Assembly (NCBI GenBank): GCA_003660235.1
Contig: QGON01000055.1
Location: forward strand, 1-64,000
From: a bacterium endosymbiont of Escarpia laminata
GTDB taxonomy: Bacteria > Pseudomonadota > Gammaproteobacteria > Chromatiales > Chromatiaceae
Direction: 5' to 3'
Length of the DNA stretch: 64,000 bases
The position numbers and the translations under genes were made by a program. Position 1 is the stretch's first letter, and the number at the start of each line of letters is the position of its first letter. The notes beneath the pieces are model-generated. The model did no database searches and had not been told where the DNA came from. It worked only from the letters and a program-made list of their open reading frames with translations. Below, piece after piece: positions 51,962-60,823 of the stretch.

Positions 51962-52402
51962 CTAAGGCATATAGTGGATCCCACCAAAATGCTTCTGCCC
52001 ATCAGCTGTCTTGAACAGCACCATCAACTGATATTTTCCCGCTGATGCCAGGTCATAACCGGCCATATACCAATCCCCCATCTTCATCAGCATCTTGCTG
52101 CTCTCCTTACCATCGGGGCTGGCCACCTTGGAGTTGGCGGTGATGTCATTCAAAACACGGCCACCCTGCTCCACCTTGATCATCAGGTTGTGACTGCCAC
52201 CATGTTGCATGCCCTCTTTGGCCTGCATCACATGGAAGCTGACGGTGTAGCCGTCGATCTGGGTCTTCTCCAGGAACATCTTCGGCTGGGCTGTCATGGC
52301 ATCATGGCTGCTATGATCCATGGCGTGGGCCATGTCGGCATAGCCAACTGCTGCAACGCTGCTGAGGATGGCAAAGGTCAGGCTCTTCAGGACTTTTTTC
52401 AT
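51962..52402 (-). CDS. Periplasmic Met/His-rich protein of the copper locus
   Basis: Exported protein of ~146 residues: MKKVLKSLTFAILSSVAAVG signal peptide, then HAMDHSSHDAMTAQPKM and a beta-sandwich domain (YTVSFHVMQAKEGMQHGGSHNLM ... YQLMVLFKTADGQKHFGGIHY, here in blocks under 20). FixH/YtkA-like folds look like this. His and Met clusters suggest copper binding. ATG 52402 has a GGAG site seven bases upstream. Copy B of the 60-nt element lies before it. Confidence 0.7.
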   Translation of the reverse strand: MKKVLKSLTFAILSSVAAVGYADMAHAMDHSSHDAMTAQPKMFLEKTQIDGYTVSFHVMQAKEGMQHGGSHNLMIKVEQGGRVLNDITANSKVASPDGKESSKMLMKMGDWYMAGYDLASAGKYQLMVLFKTADGQKHFGGIHYMP

Positions 52403-52443
52403 GTTGTATCTCCACTCGTTTAAGATAGGTAAAAGGATTGTGT

Positions 52444-52503
52444 TAAAGCTGAGTTGAGCAGCTTGTCTGCTCAAACGAAACTTATACCCGGAGGGTGTAA
52501 TCA
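52444..52503 (-). promoter_or_regulatory. Duplicated 60-nt upstream element, copy B
   Basis: See 50494-50553; differences are a few single bases. -10-like TATAAG at 52481-52486, hairpin 52454-52474. Confidence 0.65.
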
Positions 52504-52511
52504 GTAGTTAA

Positions 52512-52580
52512 GTCGGGTTACGGTGCGCGCACAGTATTGTGCAAAATAAAAATTTTGTTCTGTTGCGCATCTAACCCGAC
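52512..52580. repeat. Palindromic dispersed repeat
   Basis: Arms gtcgggtta (52512-52520) and taacccgac (52572-52580) around an AT-rich 51-nt loop. Lies just after the CusA stop, so it may act as terminator for the cus operon. Confidence 0.65.
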
Positions 52581-52628
52581 CTACGCGTAGTGTGCTCAAC
52601 AGTTACAAACTCATCATTCATCCAGCAA

Positions 52629-55600
52629 TCAGGCTTCGCTGTTTTTCAGTAGCTCCTCCGCTTCCTCGACGGTTCCACTGGAATAGAACCGTTCCTTGAA
52701 CTGCAACACCAGGCCATAGATCACCGGCAGTACCAGCATGCAGAGCACGGTGACACTCACCATGCCCCCCACCATCGGGGCGGCGATGCGTTGCATCACC
52801 TCGGAACCGGTACCGGTGCTCCAGAGGATCGGCAACAGGCCGGCAATGATGGCGGTGGCGGTCATGGCGATGGGGCGCACCCGCTCAGACGTGCCCTTGA
52901 GCACCGCATCCATCAGTTCACTCTTGGTCAGGCAGCCAGCCTCACCGTGAATGGTTCTCTGGTGGCGCGCCTCCGCCACGGCCTGATCGATGAAGGTCAG
53001 CACCAGGATGCCGATCTCCGCTGCCACCCCGGCCAGGGCGATAAAACCCACCACCACCGCCACCGACAGGTTGAAGCCGTACCAGTAGACCAGCCAGATG
53101 CCGCCGATCAGGCCGAAGGGGATGGAGAGCATCACCACCAGCGGTGAGCTGAGGTTGCCGAAGTTGAAATAGAGCAGCAGAAAGATGATCAGCAGGGTCG
53201 CCGGCACCACGATGCGCAGCCGCTCCTCGGCCCGCTCCATGTATTCGAACTGCCCCGACCAGACCAGGGCATAACCCGGCGGAATCTTCACCTGCTCACT
53301 CACGGTCTTCTTGGCCACAGCCACATATCCGCCAATATCCGAGGTGCTGATATCGACATAGATCCAGGCGTTGGGCCGGGCATCCTCACTCTTGATTACC
53401 GGCGGCCCCCGGCGCAGATGAATCTCCGCCACCTGGGCCAGGGGGATGGATCCACCACCGGGGGTGGGGATCAGCACCCGCTTGAGCCGCGCCGGATCAT
53501 CCCGCAACTCTCTCGGGTAACGCAGGTTGATCGGATAGCGCTCCAACCCCTCCACCGTGCGGGAGACGTTCATGCCACCGATGGCGGACTGGATCACATC
53601 CTGCACATCACCCACGGTGAGTCCGTAACGGGCCGCTTCCTTGCGGTCGATGTCGATGTCGAGGTAGTAGCCTCCCACCGCCCGGTCACCAAATGCGGAG
53701 ACCGTATCGGGCACCGTCTTCATCACCCGTTCGATCTCTTTCGACAGGGACTCCAGCACGCCGAGATCCGGCCCACTGACCTTGATGCCGATGGGGGTCT
53801 TGATGCCGGTGGAGAGCATGTCGATACGGGTCTTGATCGGCATGGTCCAGCTATTGGCCAGCCCCGGGAACTTGATCGCCGCATCCATCTCGTTCATCAG
53901 TTCCTTGGTGGTCTTGGCGGGATCGGGCCACTCTTCCCGGGGCTTCAGCCGAATCGTGGTCTCCAGCATCGCCAGGGGCGCCGGATCGGTGGCGGTCTCG
54001 GCCCTCCCCACCTTACCGTAGACCGTCGCCACCTCCGGGAAGGTGTAGATGATCTTGTCGGTCTGTTGCAACAGCTCCTTGGCCTTGGTGATGGATATGC
54101 CCGGGTAGGTGGTGGGCATGTAGAGGATGTCCCCCTCATCCAGGGGCGGCATGAACTCACTGCCCAGTTGCTGCAACGGCTGCAGAGTGAAGCCCAGCAG
54201 CACCACTGCCCCCGCCAGGGTCAGCCAGCGCACCCGGATCGCCAGCGACAAAAGCGGACGGTGCAGCAGATGGATCAGACGATTGATGGGGTTTTTCGCC
54301 TCAGAGATAATCTTGCCACGGATGAAAAAGCCCATCAGCACCGGCACCAGGGTTACCGCCAGGATCGCCGAGGCGGCCATGGCGTAGGTCTTGGTGAAGG
54401 CCAGGGGACTGAAGAGCCGCCCCTCCTGGGCCTGCAAGGTGAACACCGGCAGGAAGGAGACGGTGATGATCAGCAGCGAGAAGAAGAGCGCCGGCCCCAC
54501 CTCCCTGGCAGAGTTGGCGATGGCATGCCAGCGTTCACGATCACTCAGCTTGCGGCCAAGCCGGTGAGCCGTCTGTTCCAGATGTTTATGGGCGTTCTCG
54601 ATCATGACGATGGCGCCATCCACCATCGCACCGATGGCGATGGCGATGCCACCGAGGGACATGATGTTGGCGTTGATGCCCTGCGCCTGCATCACCGTGA
54701 AGGCCATCAGGATACCCACCGGCAGGGTGAGGATCGCCACCAGGGCGGAGCGGACGTGCAGCAGGAAGATGATGCAGACCAGGGAGACCACGATCGACTC
54801 CTCCAGCAACTTGTGTTGCAGATTGTCCACCGCCCGCTGGATCAGATCGGAGCGGTCATAGACCGGCACGATCTCCACCCCGTCCGGCAACCCCGCTTTC
54901 AACGCCTCCAGTTTCTCTTTTACCCGCTGAATCGTGGTCAGGGCATTTTCACCAAAACGCATCACCACCACACCGCCGACGGTCTCACCCTCGCCGTTCA
55001 ACTCGCCCAGGCCACGCCGCAGCTCCGGTCCCAACTGCACCTGGGCGATGTCCCGCAGGCGCACAGGGGTCCCCCGGCCATCCACCGCCAGCGGTATCTC
55101 CCGCAGGTCATCCAGGCTCGTGATATAGCCACGGGCCCGCACCATGTACTCGGTCTCGGTCATCTCCACCAGGCGTCCACCCACGTCGTTGTTGGAACGC
55201 TTGATGGCATGTTTCACCTTGTCCAGGGTGATGCCGTAGGCGACCATGGCGTTGGGGTCCACTTCCACTTGGTACTGCTTGACGAAACCACCAATACTGG
55301 CCACCTCCGCCACCCCGGGCACCGTCTGCAGGGGATAGCGCAGATACCAGTCCTGGATCGAGCGCAGCTGGGAGAGATCCTGGTTGCCGCTACGGTCCAC
55401 CAGGGCGTATTCGTAGACCCAGCCGACCCCGGTGGCATCCGGCCCCAGAGTGGGATTGATCCCATCGGGGAGCCGACTGGTGACGTAGTTGAGCTGCTCC
55501 AGCACCCGGGAGCGAGCCCAGTAGAGGTCGGTCCCATCCTCGAAAATGATGTAGACGAAGGAGAGACCGAAGAAGGAGTAGCCCCGCACCGTTTTGGCGT

Positions 55601-55832
55601 AGGGCACCGAGAGCATGGCGCTGGTCAGCGGATAGGTGACCTGCTCCTCCACCACCTTGGGGGCCTGGCCGGGAAACTCGGTGAAGACGATTACCTGTAC
55701 GTCCGACAGATCCGGGATCGCATCCAGCGGGATCTGTTTCACCGCCCAGATGCCCGCCGCCAGCAGTAGCAGGCTGCTGAGGATGATCAGGAAGCGGTTG
55801 CGCAGGGAACCGTTGATGACCCACTCGATCAT
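52629..55832 (-). CDS. cusA: Heavy-metal RND efflux pump, CusA type
   Basis: Inner-membrane proton antiporter of 1067 residues and 12 helices that pumps Cu(I)/Ag(I) through CusBC. The N-terminus (MIEWVINGSLRNRFLIILSS), the pore-lining ALVDRSG/IQDWYLRYPL stretch and the Met-containing periplasmic loops are CusA-like. The conserved helix-4 acid is in IAIGAMVDGAIVMIENAHKH. It overlaps the cusB stop by 4 nt. The family specificity (Cu/Ag versus Zn/Cd/Co) is inferred from neighbours and from similarity to CusA rather than CzcA. Confidence 0.92.
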   Translation of the reverse strand: MIEWVINGSLRNRFLIILSSLLLLAAGIWAVKQIPLDAIPDLSDVQVIVFTEFPGQAPKVVEEQVTYPLTSAMLSVPYAKTVRGYSFFGLSFVYIIFEDGTDLYWARSRVLEQLNYVTSRLPDGINPTLGPDATGVGWVYEYALVDRSGNQDLSQLRSIQDWYLRYPLQTVPGVAEVASIGGFVKQYQVEVDPNAMVAYGITLDKVKHAIKRSNNDVGGRLVEMTETEYMVRARGYITSLDDLREIPLAVDGRGTPVRLRDIAQVQLGPELRRGLGELNGEGETVGGVVVMRFGENALTTIQRVKEKLEALKAGLPDGVEIVPVYDRSDLIQRAVDNLQHKLLEESIVVSLVCIIFLLHVRSALVAILTLPVGILMAFTVMQAQGINANIMSLGGIAIAIGAMVDGAIVMIENAHKHLEQTAHRLGRKLSDRERWHAIANSAREVGPALFFSLLIITVSFLPVFTLQAQEGRLFSPLAFTKTYAMAASAILAVTLVPVLMGFFIRGKIISEAKNPINRLIHLLHRPLLSLAIRVRWLTLAGAVVLLGFTLQPLQQLGSEFMPPLDEGDILYMPTTYPGISITKAKELLQQTDKIIYTFPEVATVYGKVGRAETATDPAPLAMLETTIRLKPREEWPDPAKTTKELMNEMDAAIKFPGLANSWTMPIKTRIDMLSTGIKTPIGIKVSGPDLGVLESLSKEIERVMKTVPDTVSAFGDRAVGGYYLDIDIDRKEAARYGLTVGDVQDVIQSAIGGMNVSRTVEGLERYPINLRYPRELRDDPARLKRVLIPTPGGGSIPLAQVAEIHLRRGPPVIKSEDARPNAWIYVDISTSDIGGYVAVAKKTVSEQVKIPPGYALVWSGQFEYMERAEERLRIVVPATLLIIFLLLYFNFGNLSSPLVVMLSIPFGLIGGIWLVYWYGFNLSVAVVVGFIALAGVAAEIGILVLTFIDQAVAEARHQRTIHGEAGCLTKSELMDAVLKGTSERVRPIAMTATAIIAGLLPILWSTGTGSEVMQRIAAPMVGGMVSVTVLCMLVLPVIYGLVLQFKERFYSSGTVEEAEELLKNSEA

Positions 55833-57268
55833 GGTTTGCTCCCTGCATCCAGGGTAAAGCCGCTCATATCCATCACGTCGGAACCACTGCTATCGAGGCG
55901 CATCTCATCCATCGACATGTCAGGTGCGTCCATCGACATCCCCTGCATATCCAACTCCACCCCACCAACAGACTGATCGGCTTTGGCCGCCTCCAGCATC
56001 TTGGCAGTCGCCTCCCGCAGCTTGGATTCGGAATCGATCAGGAACAGGGCAGAGGCCACCACCTCCTCACCGGCCTTCACTCCGTCGAGCACCTGCACCC
56101 AGCCGTCGCTGTTCTGACCCAGAGTCACCTCCCGCGGCTCGAACTTGCCTGGCGCGCGCACCACGAAGACCTGTTCCCGTTCACCGGAGCGCACAATCGC
56201 TGAATCCGGCACCACCACTGCATCTTTCTGCAGCCCGGTATTGAGGGTCACGTCGGCGAACATATCCGGCTTCAGGGCCAGTTGCGGGTTATCCAGCTCC
56301 AGACGCACCTTGATGGTCCGGGTCCTCGCCTCCGCATAGGGATAGATATAGGAGACCCTGCCCTCGAAGGTCCGGCCCGGCATACTCTTCAGGGTCAACT
56401 GTGCCTTGTCACCGATGCGCACCCAGGGCAGCTCATGTTCATAGACATCGACCTGCACCCATACCTTGGTGAGATCGGCAAGACGGTAGAGTTCGCTCTT
56501 GGGGGTCACATACTCCCCCTCGCTCACACTCAGTTTCATCACGATACCGTTGAAGGGGGAGTGGACATGCAACGCCTTGAACGTCTTACCGCTCTGTTCC
56601 AACTCCCGTATCTGATGTTCCGGCACATCCAGCAGCTGCAACCGCTCGCGGGAGATCTCCGCCATCTGACGGGCGCCATCACGGATATCAGGATACTCAC
56701 TCTCACCCAATGTCTTCAGATTGCGCAACGCCAGCAGATACTCATGCTGACTGCTGACCAGCTTGGGTGAGTAGATGGAGAAGAGGATGTCATCCTTCTT
56801 GACCGGCTCCCCTGTTTTGTTGATGAAGAGTTTTTCGATCCACCCTTCGGTCTTGGGGTGCAGACGGGTGATACGGGTCTCATCGGCAATCACCCGCCCC
56901 AGCGCCCGCACCGAGCGTGAAAAGGCCTGACGTTTGGCCTTGACGGTGCGCACGCCGATATTCTGTACCGTTACCGGGTCTATCTTCACCGTACCTGCGG
57001 GTTCATCCGCCGCCCCGCCGTCATCGGCGTAGACCGGCAGGTAGTCCATGCCCATCTCGTCCTTGGTGAACACCGGGGATGTGATGGCCGGATTCATCGG
57101 GTTGCGCCAGAACAGGGGTTTCTTCCCCTCATCTTTGACCGGTGCGGCAACCGCAGCCTCCACGCCAGGCACTGTCCAGGGTATCTGCGGCTGGTAACCA
57201 CTCAGCCAAACTCCAGCTCCTATGCCAACCAGCAGCGCGACCGTGAGACCTATCGGGTATTTATTCAT
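55829..57268 (-). CDS. cusB: Membrane-fusion protein CusB with heavy-metal-binding domain
   Basis: Periplasmic adaptor of 479 residues: N-terminal signal/anchor (about 6-26), a heavy-metal-binding motif (FWRNPMNPAITSPVFTKDEM, MGMDYLPVY), barrel-sandwich, coiled-coil hairpin (~165-235) and beta-barrel domains as in CusB. The C-terminus has an unusual Met/Asp-rich tail (MQGMSMDAPDMSMDEM) that could bind copper. Overlaps cusC by 4 nt. Confidence 0.9.
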   Translation of the reverse strand: MNKYPIGLTVALLVGIGAGVWLSGYQPQIPWTVPGVEAAVAAPVKDEGKKPLFWRNPMNPAITSPVFTKDEMGMDYLPVYADDGGAADEPAGTVKIDPVTVQNIGVRTVKAKRQAFSRSVRALGRVIADETRITRLHPKTEGWIEKLFINKTGEPVKKDDILFSIYSPKLVSSQHEYLLALRNLKTLGESEYPDIRDGARQMAEISRERLQLLDVPEHQIRELEQSGKTFKALHVHSPFNGIVMKLSVSEGEYVTPKSELYRLADLTKVWVQVDVYEHELPWVRIGDKAQLTLKSMPGRTFEGRVSYIYPYAEARTRTIKVRLELDNPQLALKPDMFADVTLNTGLQKDAVVVPDSAIVRSGEREQVFVVRAPGKFEPREVTLGQNSDGWVQVLDGVKAGEEVVASALFLIDSESKLREATAKMLEAAKADQSVGGVELDMQGMSMDAPDMSMDEMRLDSSGSDVMDMSGFTLDAGSKP

Positions 57269-58551
57269 GATTTTTTCTCCCCACCGACCGCAGCCAGCAA
57301 ACGTGCCTCGGCCTGTTTGGCCTGACTCAGGGCCTTCCAGTAGGCGATACGAAAGTTGTTCAATTTGATCTGGGTGCGAACCAAAGTGAGGAAATCCACC
57401 TTGTCCACCTGATAACCGGCAAGCATGGATGCCACCGCCTGTTCGGTCTGGGGAATGATCCCTTTGAGCAGCAGGCGGGCCTGCTCCCTGCCCTGTGCAT
57501 AATCTGCCAGGGCACGTTCCACCTGTTCACGGATCTCGCGCCGGGCATCATCCAGGGCGTAGCGGGCCTCCATCCGTTCACTGTTGCGCTGATCCACCTC
57601 ACGGTCCTGCTTACTACCCTGATAGATCGGCAGGTTGAGGCTGACACCGATGGAGAGAAAATCGCTGCGGGAGGAGCCGTCCGGATTGTTTCCACCACGC
57701 AGGCCGTAAGCCCCCTTGAGGGTGAAATCGGGATAGTTCCCTTTACGTGCCAGCTCCAGTCGCCGATCTGAGGCATCCAGCGCATGCTGTTTCATACTCA
57801 GCAGGGGACGCTCAGCCAAGGCCTGCTGCAGCCACGCATCTGCACCCTCCAGATCCGCCAGCTCAGGGGGATCTATTGGCTCCAGCTCCACCGATGAGCC
57901 GCCTGGATGAGCCATCAGGGCTTGCAGGCGGGCTGCCTCACTGCGACGCATACCCCGCAGGCGCACTGCCCGTTCCAGCTGGCCTGAAAGCTCCACTTGT
58001 GCCAGCAGCACATCCTGCTGCAGTCCCTCACCCACCCGGTATTTGACCTGCACCACCTGGACGAAGGAGCGCAACCGCGACTGGTTGTCCTCTACCGTTG
58101 CCAGGGCACGATCCAGGTAGAAGAGATTCCACCAGCTGCGCCTCACATCGCGGGCCAGCATCAACCGCGCCTCGCGGGCTTTGTCCTGCTTGCCCAAGGC
58201 CGCCAAGCGCGTCGCCTCGGCACGCAACTCAAGCTTGCCGGACCAGGGCAGTTTCTGGCTGATGCCGACCTGAAATTGGGTCATGGCTTCCTGGGTCAGA
58301 TCAAAACTGTCCAGGGGAAGATTGGCGGCATTGAAGGACAACACAGGATCAGGCAAGGCGCCAACCTGACTCGGCCGCTGGGCAGCGGCCTCTGCCCTGG
58401 CCTGTATCTCAGCAAGACCCGGATTACCTTGTAACGCCAGGCTCTCCGCCTGGTCGATCGACAAGGTACCGGCCGCCTGGCTGTTCTGCCAGACCATACC
58501 GCACGCAAAGAGAAGGGCGGCACGCACCCGGCGCTGCGAAAAAGAGAACAT
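57265..58551 (-). CDS. cusC: TolC/CusC-family outer-membrane efflux protein
   Basis: Outer-membrane channel of 428 residues: signal peptide (about 1-26), two OEP repeats of helical hairpins (~35-225 and ~235-425) with the expected WWNLFYLDRALATVEDN and GAYGLRGG...SIGVSLNLPIYQG regions. It completes the CusCBA tripartite pump. No CusF-like chaperone is next to it, but the Met/His-rich protein downstream might take that role. Confidence 0.88.
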   Translation of the reverse strand: MFSFSQRRVRAALLFACGMVWQNSQAAGTLSIDQAESLALQGNPGLAEIQARAEAAAQRPSQVGALPDPVLSFNAANLPLDSFDLTQEAMTQFQVGISQKLPWSGKLELRAEATRLAALGKQDKAREARLMLARDVRRSWWNLFYLDRALATVEDNQSRLRSFVQVVQVKYRVGEGLQQDVLLAQVELSGQLERAVRLRGMRRSEAARLQALMAHPGGSSVELEPIDPPELADLEGADAWLQQALAERPLLSMKQHALDASDRRLELARKGNYPDFTLKGAYGLRGGNNPDGSSRSDFLSIGVSLNLPIYQGSKQDREVDQRNSERMEARYALDDARREIREQVERALADYAQGREQARLLLKGIIPQTEQAVASMLAGYQVDKVDFLTLVRTQIKLNNFRIAYWKALSQAKQAEARLLAAVGGEKKS

Positions 58552-58700
58552 TGATGGAAACCTGCTGTTTGATTCGGGATTGGCAGCAGGGGTTTCCTCA
58601 CCCCAAGCAAATTCGAGCCGTCCTGGCGGACGCTAAAACATCAGGGGTGGTGGAAAACAGAATGCTGCCTGCTGAAACAGTCGTCAGACAACAGGGGGGA

Positions 58701-59124
58701 TCAGATACGCAGGCAGCAAAAACTCAGGCGTGGGGGGATTGGAATTAGCGGGGCCGGGAAGGAGAACAGAATCTCATCGCGGGGTGGCCCCCTTACCAGG
58801 CGCAGGTCCGACAGATCCTTGGAGACCAGAACCGGCTGATCGATGCGTTCGAAGGCCAGGAGATTGGAATCGCGCTGCGGCAGAACCTGCTGCAGATTGA
58901 GATGACCTGTGTCACAACGACAGAGAGTGTCCGCCATCTTGGGCATCTGGCAATGCGGATCATCACTCATGACCCTATGGGAGTCCTCTCCCATAGGCAT
59001 GGAATGCTGCCCAAAAGCCGCCAAGGCACCCTGCCGCCAAGGCACCCTGCCCCCAAGACAACAGCAATACCACCACCAACATCCAGGTGGTCAATCGCAG
59101 ACTGTTGTCGCGGACAAATGACAT
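58701..59124 (-). pseudogene. Small exported protein of the cus operon, frameshifted by a 16-nt tandem duplication
   Basis: ATG 59124 starts MSFVRDNSLRLTTWMLVVVL and LLSWGQGALA, a normal signal peptide. The unit gccgccaaggcaccct (59017-59032) is repeated exactly at 59033-59048. Removing one copy restores a frame that continues AFGQHSMPMGEDSHRVM and on to a stop at 58701, with HCQMPKMADTLCRCDTGH metal-like residues. Because the unit is 16 nt the frame is shifted and ends early. It resembles small DUF2946-type proteins of copper loci. The duplication could be reversible. Confidence 0.72.
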
Positions 59125-59251
59125 CTTAAAACTTCTTACTTCCCAAAGGTTTTCATATGTTCAGTTAAAGACACTACTGGCAATGAATGGTTCCACCGCT
59201 GAGTGCTGGATTTGATCAGATATCATGGCCAGTCACAAGTCCATTCCATCC

Positions 59252-59953
59252 CTATCGACTGGTGGTCGACTTACCTGACAGATTGATCCGATCTGTCTCT
59301 CGACGCCTATGCCATTTCACCAGCATTGTGACGATGACAGGCACCAGTGTCAGCCCACCCAGTATCAGCGCCGTACCGAGCGCCTGCTCCAGGCTCGAGG
59401 TTGTTAACTCACCACCGAAGTGAGCCAGCAGAAAACTCATGGGAATAAGACCTGCCAGTGTCGCTAATGCAAAACGCCAAGTCTTGATGGACGTCAGACC
59501 GGCGCCATAGCTCACCAAATCAAAGGAGAGAAAAGGTATGAGCCGGGAGATCAGGACCATTCCCATGAGGATATTCTGCGAACCCAGCCAGCCCAACCTC
59601 AGGCGCTTGCCGAAAAGCCGAACCATCAGCTCATAACCCAGCAGGCGGGCAATCCAGAAAGCGCCCATTGCTCCAGTGGCGGCACCAGCCACCACGTAGA
59701 CTGTCCCCCAAGTATGCCCATAGGCGGCGCCGGCTGCCAGGGCGATCGGCGCACTGGGGATGGGATTGATAATAATAGCTATCGCCATCAGCGCGATAAG
59801 CATGACCGGCCCCCAGTATCCCAACGCTAAAACCCAGGCTCTCAGGCGATCGACATCCATGACGATAGCCACTATCCCCATCTCCCTTAGCAGATAGTAG
59901 GCAGAGACAAGAACCGACACAAAAAGCCCAAGCAAAAGGATTCGTCGAACCAT
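59252..59953 (-). CDS. TVP38/TMEM64-family membrane protein
   Basis: DedA-like membrane protein of ~233 residues with five or six helices. The family motifs NPIPSAPIALAAGAAYGHTW (re-entrant loop) and LISRLIPFLSFDLVSYGAGL are visible. ATG 59953 follows the HMA-like gene by ~58 nt and starts MVRRILLLGLFVSVLVSAYY. Related proteins such as MerE/YdjX-like members are met in metal clusters, but the transported substrate is not known. A second member fused to rhodanese occurs at 18714. Confidence 0.82.
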   Translation of the reverse strand: MVRRILLLGLFVSVLVSAYYLLREMGIVAIVMDVDRLRAWVLALGYWGPVMLIALMAIAIIINPIPSAPIALAAGAAYGHTWGTVYVVAGAATGAMGAFWIARLLGYELMVRLFGKRLRLGWLGSQNILMGMVLISRLIPFLSFDLVSYGAGLTSIKTWRFALATLAGLIPMSFLLAHFGGELTTSSLEQALGTALILGGLTLVPVIVTMLVKWHRRRETDRINLSGKSTTSR

Positions 59954-60011
59954 GGAGCTTACCCGGCCATCTTTCGTGACAGATACGAACAGAGAAACAT
60001 CACCTCTCCTT

Positions 60012-60365
60012 CTACTTGGGCGGCTTATTGCAACAGGCAGGGGGCGGCGCTTTTGCATTGTCTCTGGCGTTGGTATCGGAAAATTGAAACCAATTACCCT
60101 TGAACCGGCTCCACCAATTATCCAATGGCGGAAAACCGGTGTTTTCCAGCACATCCACAATCACCTGGTAGGCCGATTGAGTGGCATCGTAACGCACAAT
60201 GACCTGATGTTTTTCCACATCCGCGGCCACCTTACAAACTCCCGGCAGAACACTGACTGCACGTTCCACTGCCATCGCATCAGCAGCATGCACCAGTGCC
60301 GGTATTTTAATCCTGTGCCTGACTTCCCAGGTGCCTACAGGTTTCAAGGAATCTTGCGTTTTCAT
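60012..60365 (-). CDS. HMA-fold protein lacking the CXXC site
   Basis: Cytoplasmic protein of 117 residues. The segment KIPALVHAADAMAVERAVSV followed by LPGVCKVAADVEKHQVIVRY has the beta-alpha-beta-beta-alpha-beta spacing of heavy-metal-associated domains, and ends VDVLENTGFPPL as they do. The CXXC metal motif is replaced by VHAAD. A Cys pair occurs at the C-terminus (PPPACCNKPPK). A modified copper chaperone or partner of CopA is possible. Confidence 0.68.
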   Translation of the reverse strand: MKTQDSLKPVGTWEVRHRIKIPALVHAADAMAVERAVSVLPGVCKVAADVEKHQVIVRYDATQSAYQVIVDVLENTGFPPLDNWWSRFKGNWFQFSDTNARDNAKAPPPACCNKPPK

Positions 60366-60429
60366 CTTTCTCTCCAGCCTTTGCTTAACCAGGTGGGTTG
60401 GGGTAGGTGCACATCACCACCAAAATCAG

Positions 60430-60570
60430 TCATTTCCGCCAAAGCCAAGTGTGCGACGTAACCCAACATTTTCCGCAATTTCAAGCTCAGCTGTTGGGTT
60501 ACGATGCGCTCAAACAGAGTCGACAAGTGTCAAGCATGGTGTTATTGCGCATCTAATCCAACCTACGTTT
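60430..60570. repeat. Palindromic dispersed repeat
   Basis: cgtaacccaac near 60457-60467, gttgggttacg near 60498-60508 and gcgcatctaatccaacctacg near 60546-60566 form related inverted segments of the family seen at 11316 and 52512. Nothing else is recognised in 60366-60584. Confidence 0.55.
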
Positions 60571-60584
60571 TTTCAACAACAGGG

Positions 60585-60809
60585 TTAACCACCCAGATCC
60601 TTGCGCTTCTGCTCAAACTCCTCTTGATCGATCTCACCCTTTGCGTAGCGCTCCTTCAGGATGTCGACTGCAGACTTCTGCTTTTCCGGTGGATTTCCAC
60701 TACTTCCCCCAGCCGCCTTTACTGCCCACACGATCGCAATGATCAAAAGGATCCAAAACAGCCACATAAAACCACCACCGAACCCCATACCAAAACCGTT
60801 TCCCATCAT
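60585..60809 (-). CDS. SHOCT-domain small membrane protein
   Basis: Protein of 74 residues: a Gly/Met-rich start (MMGNGFGMGFGGGFM), one membrane helix (WLFWILLIIAIVWAV) and a C-terminal SHOCT domain (DILKERYAKGEIDQEEFEQK). Such proteins often lie next to P-type ATPase genes in copper loci; their role is not established. It follows the CopA-type gene by about 15 nt. Confidence 0.85.
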   Translation of the reverse strand: MMGNGFGMGFGGGFMWLFWILLIIAIVWAVKAAGGSSGNPPEKQKSAVDILKERYAKGEIDQEEFEQKRKDLGG

Positions 60810-60823
60810 GCTGAGTCTCCTGA

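Noticed and set aside
53418-55769. Open frame of 783 codons antisense to cusA
   Set aside because: His/Gln/Gly/Arg-rich nonsense composition, fully antisense to a conserved gene; an effect of GC-rich codon use.
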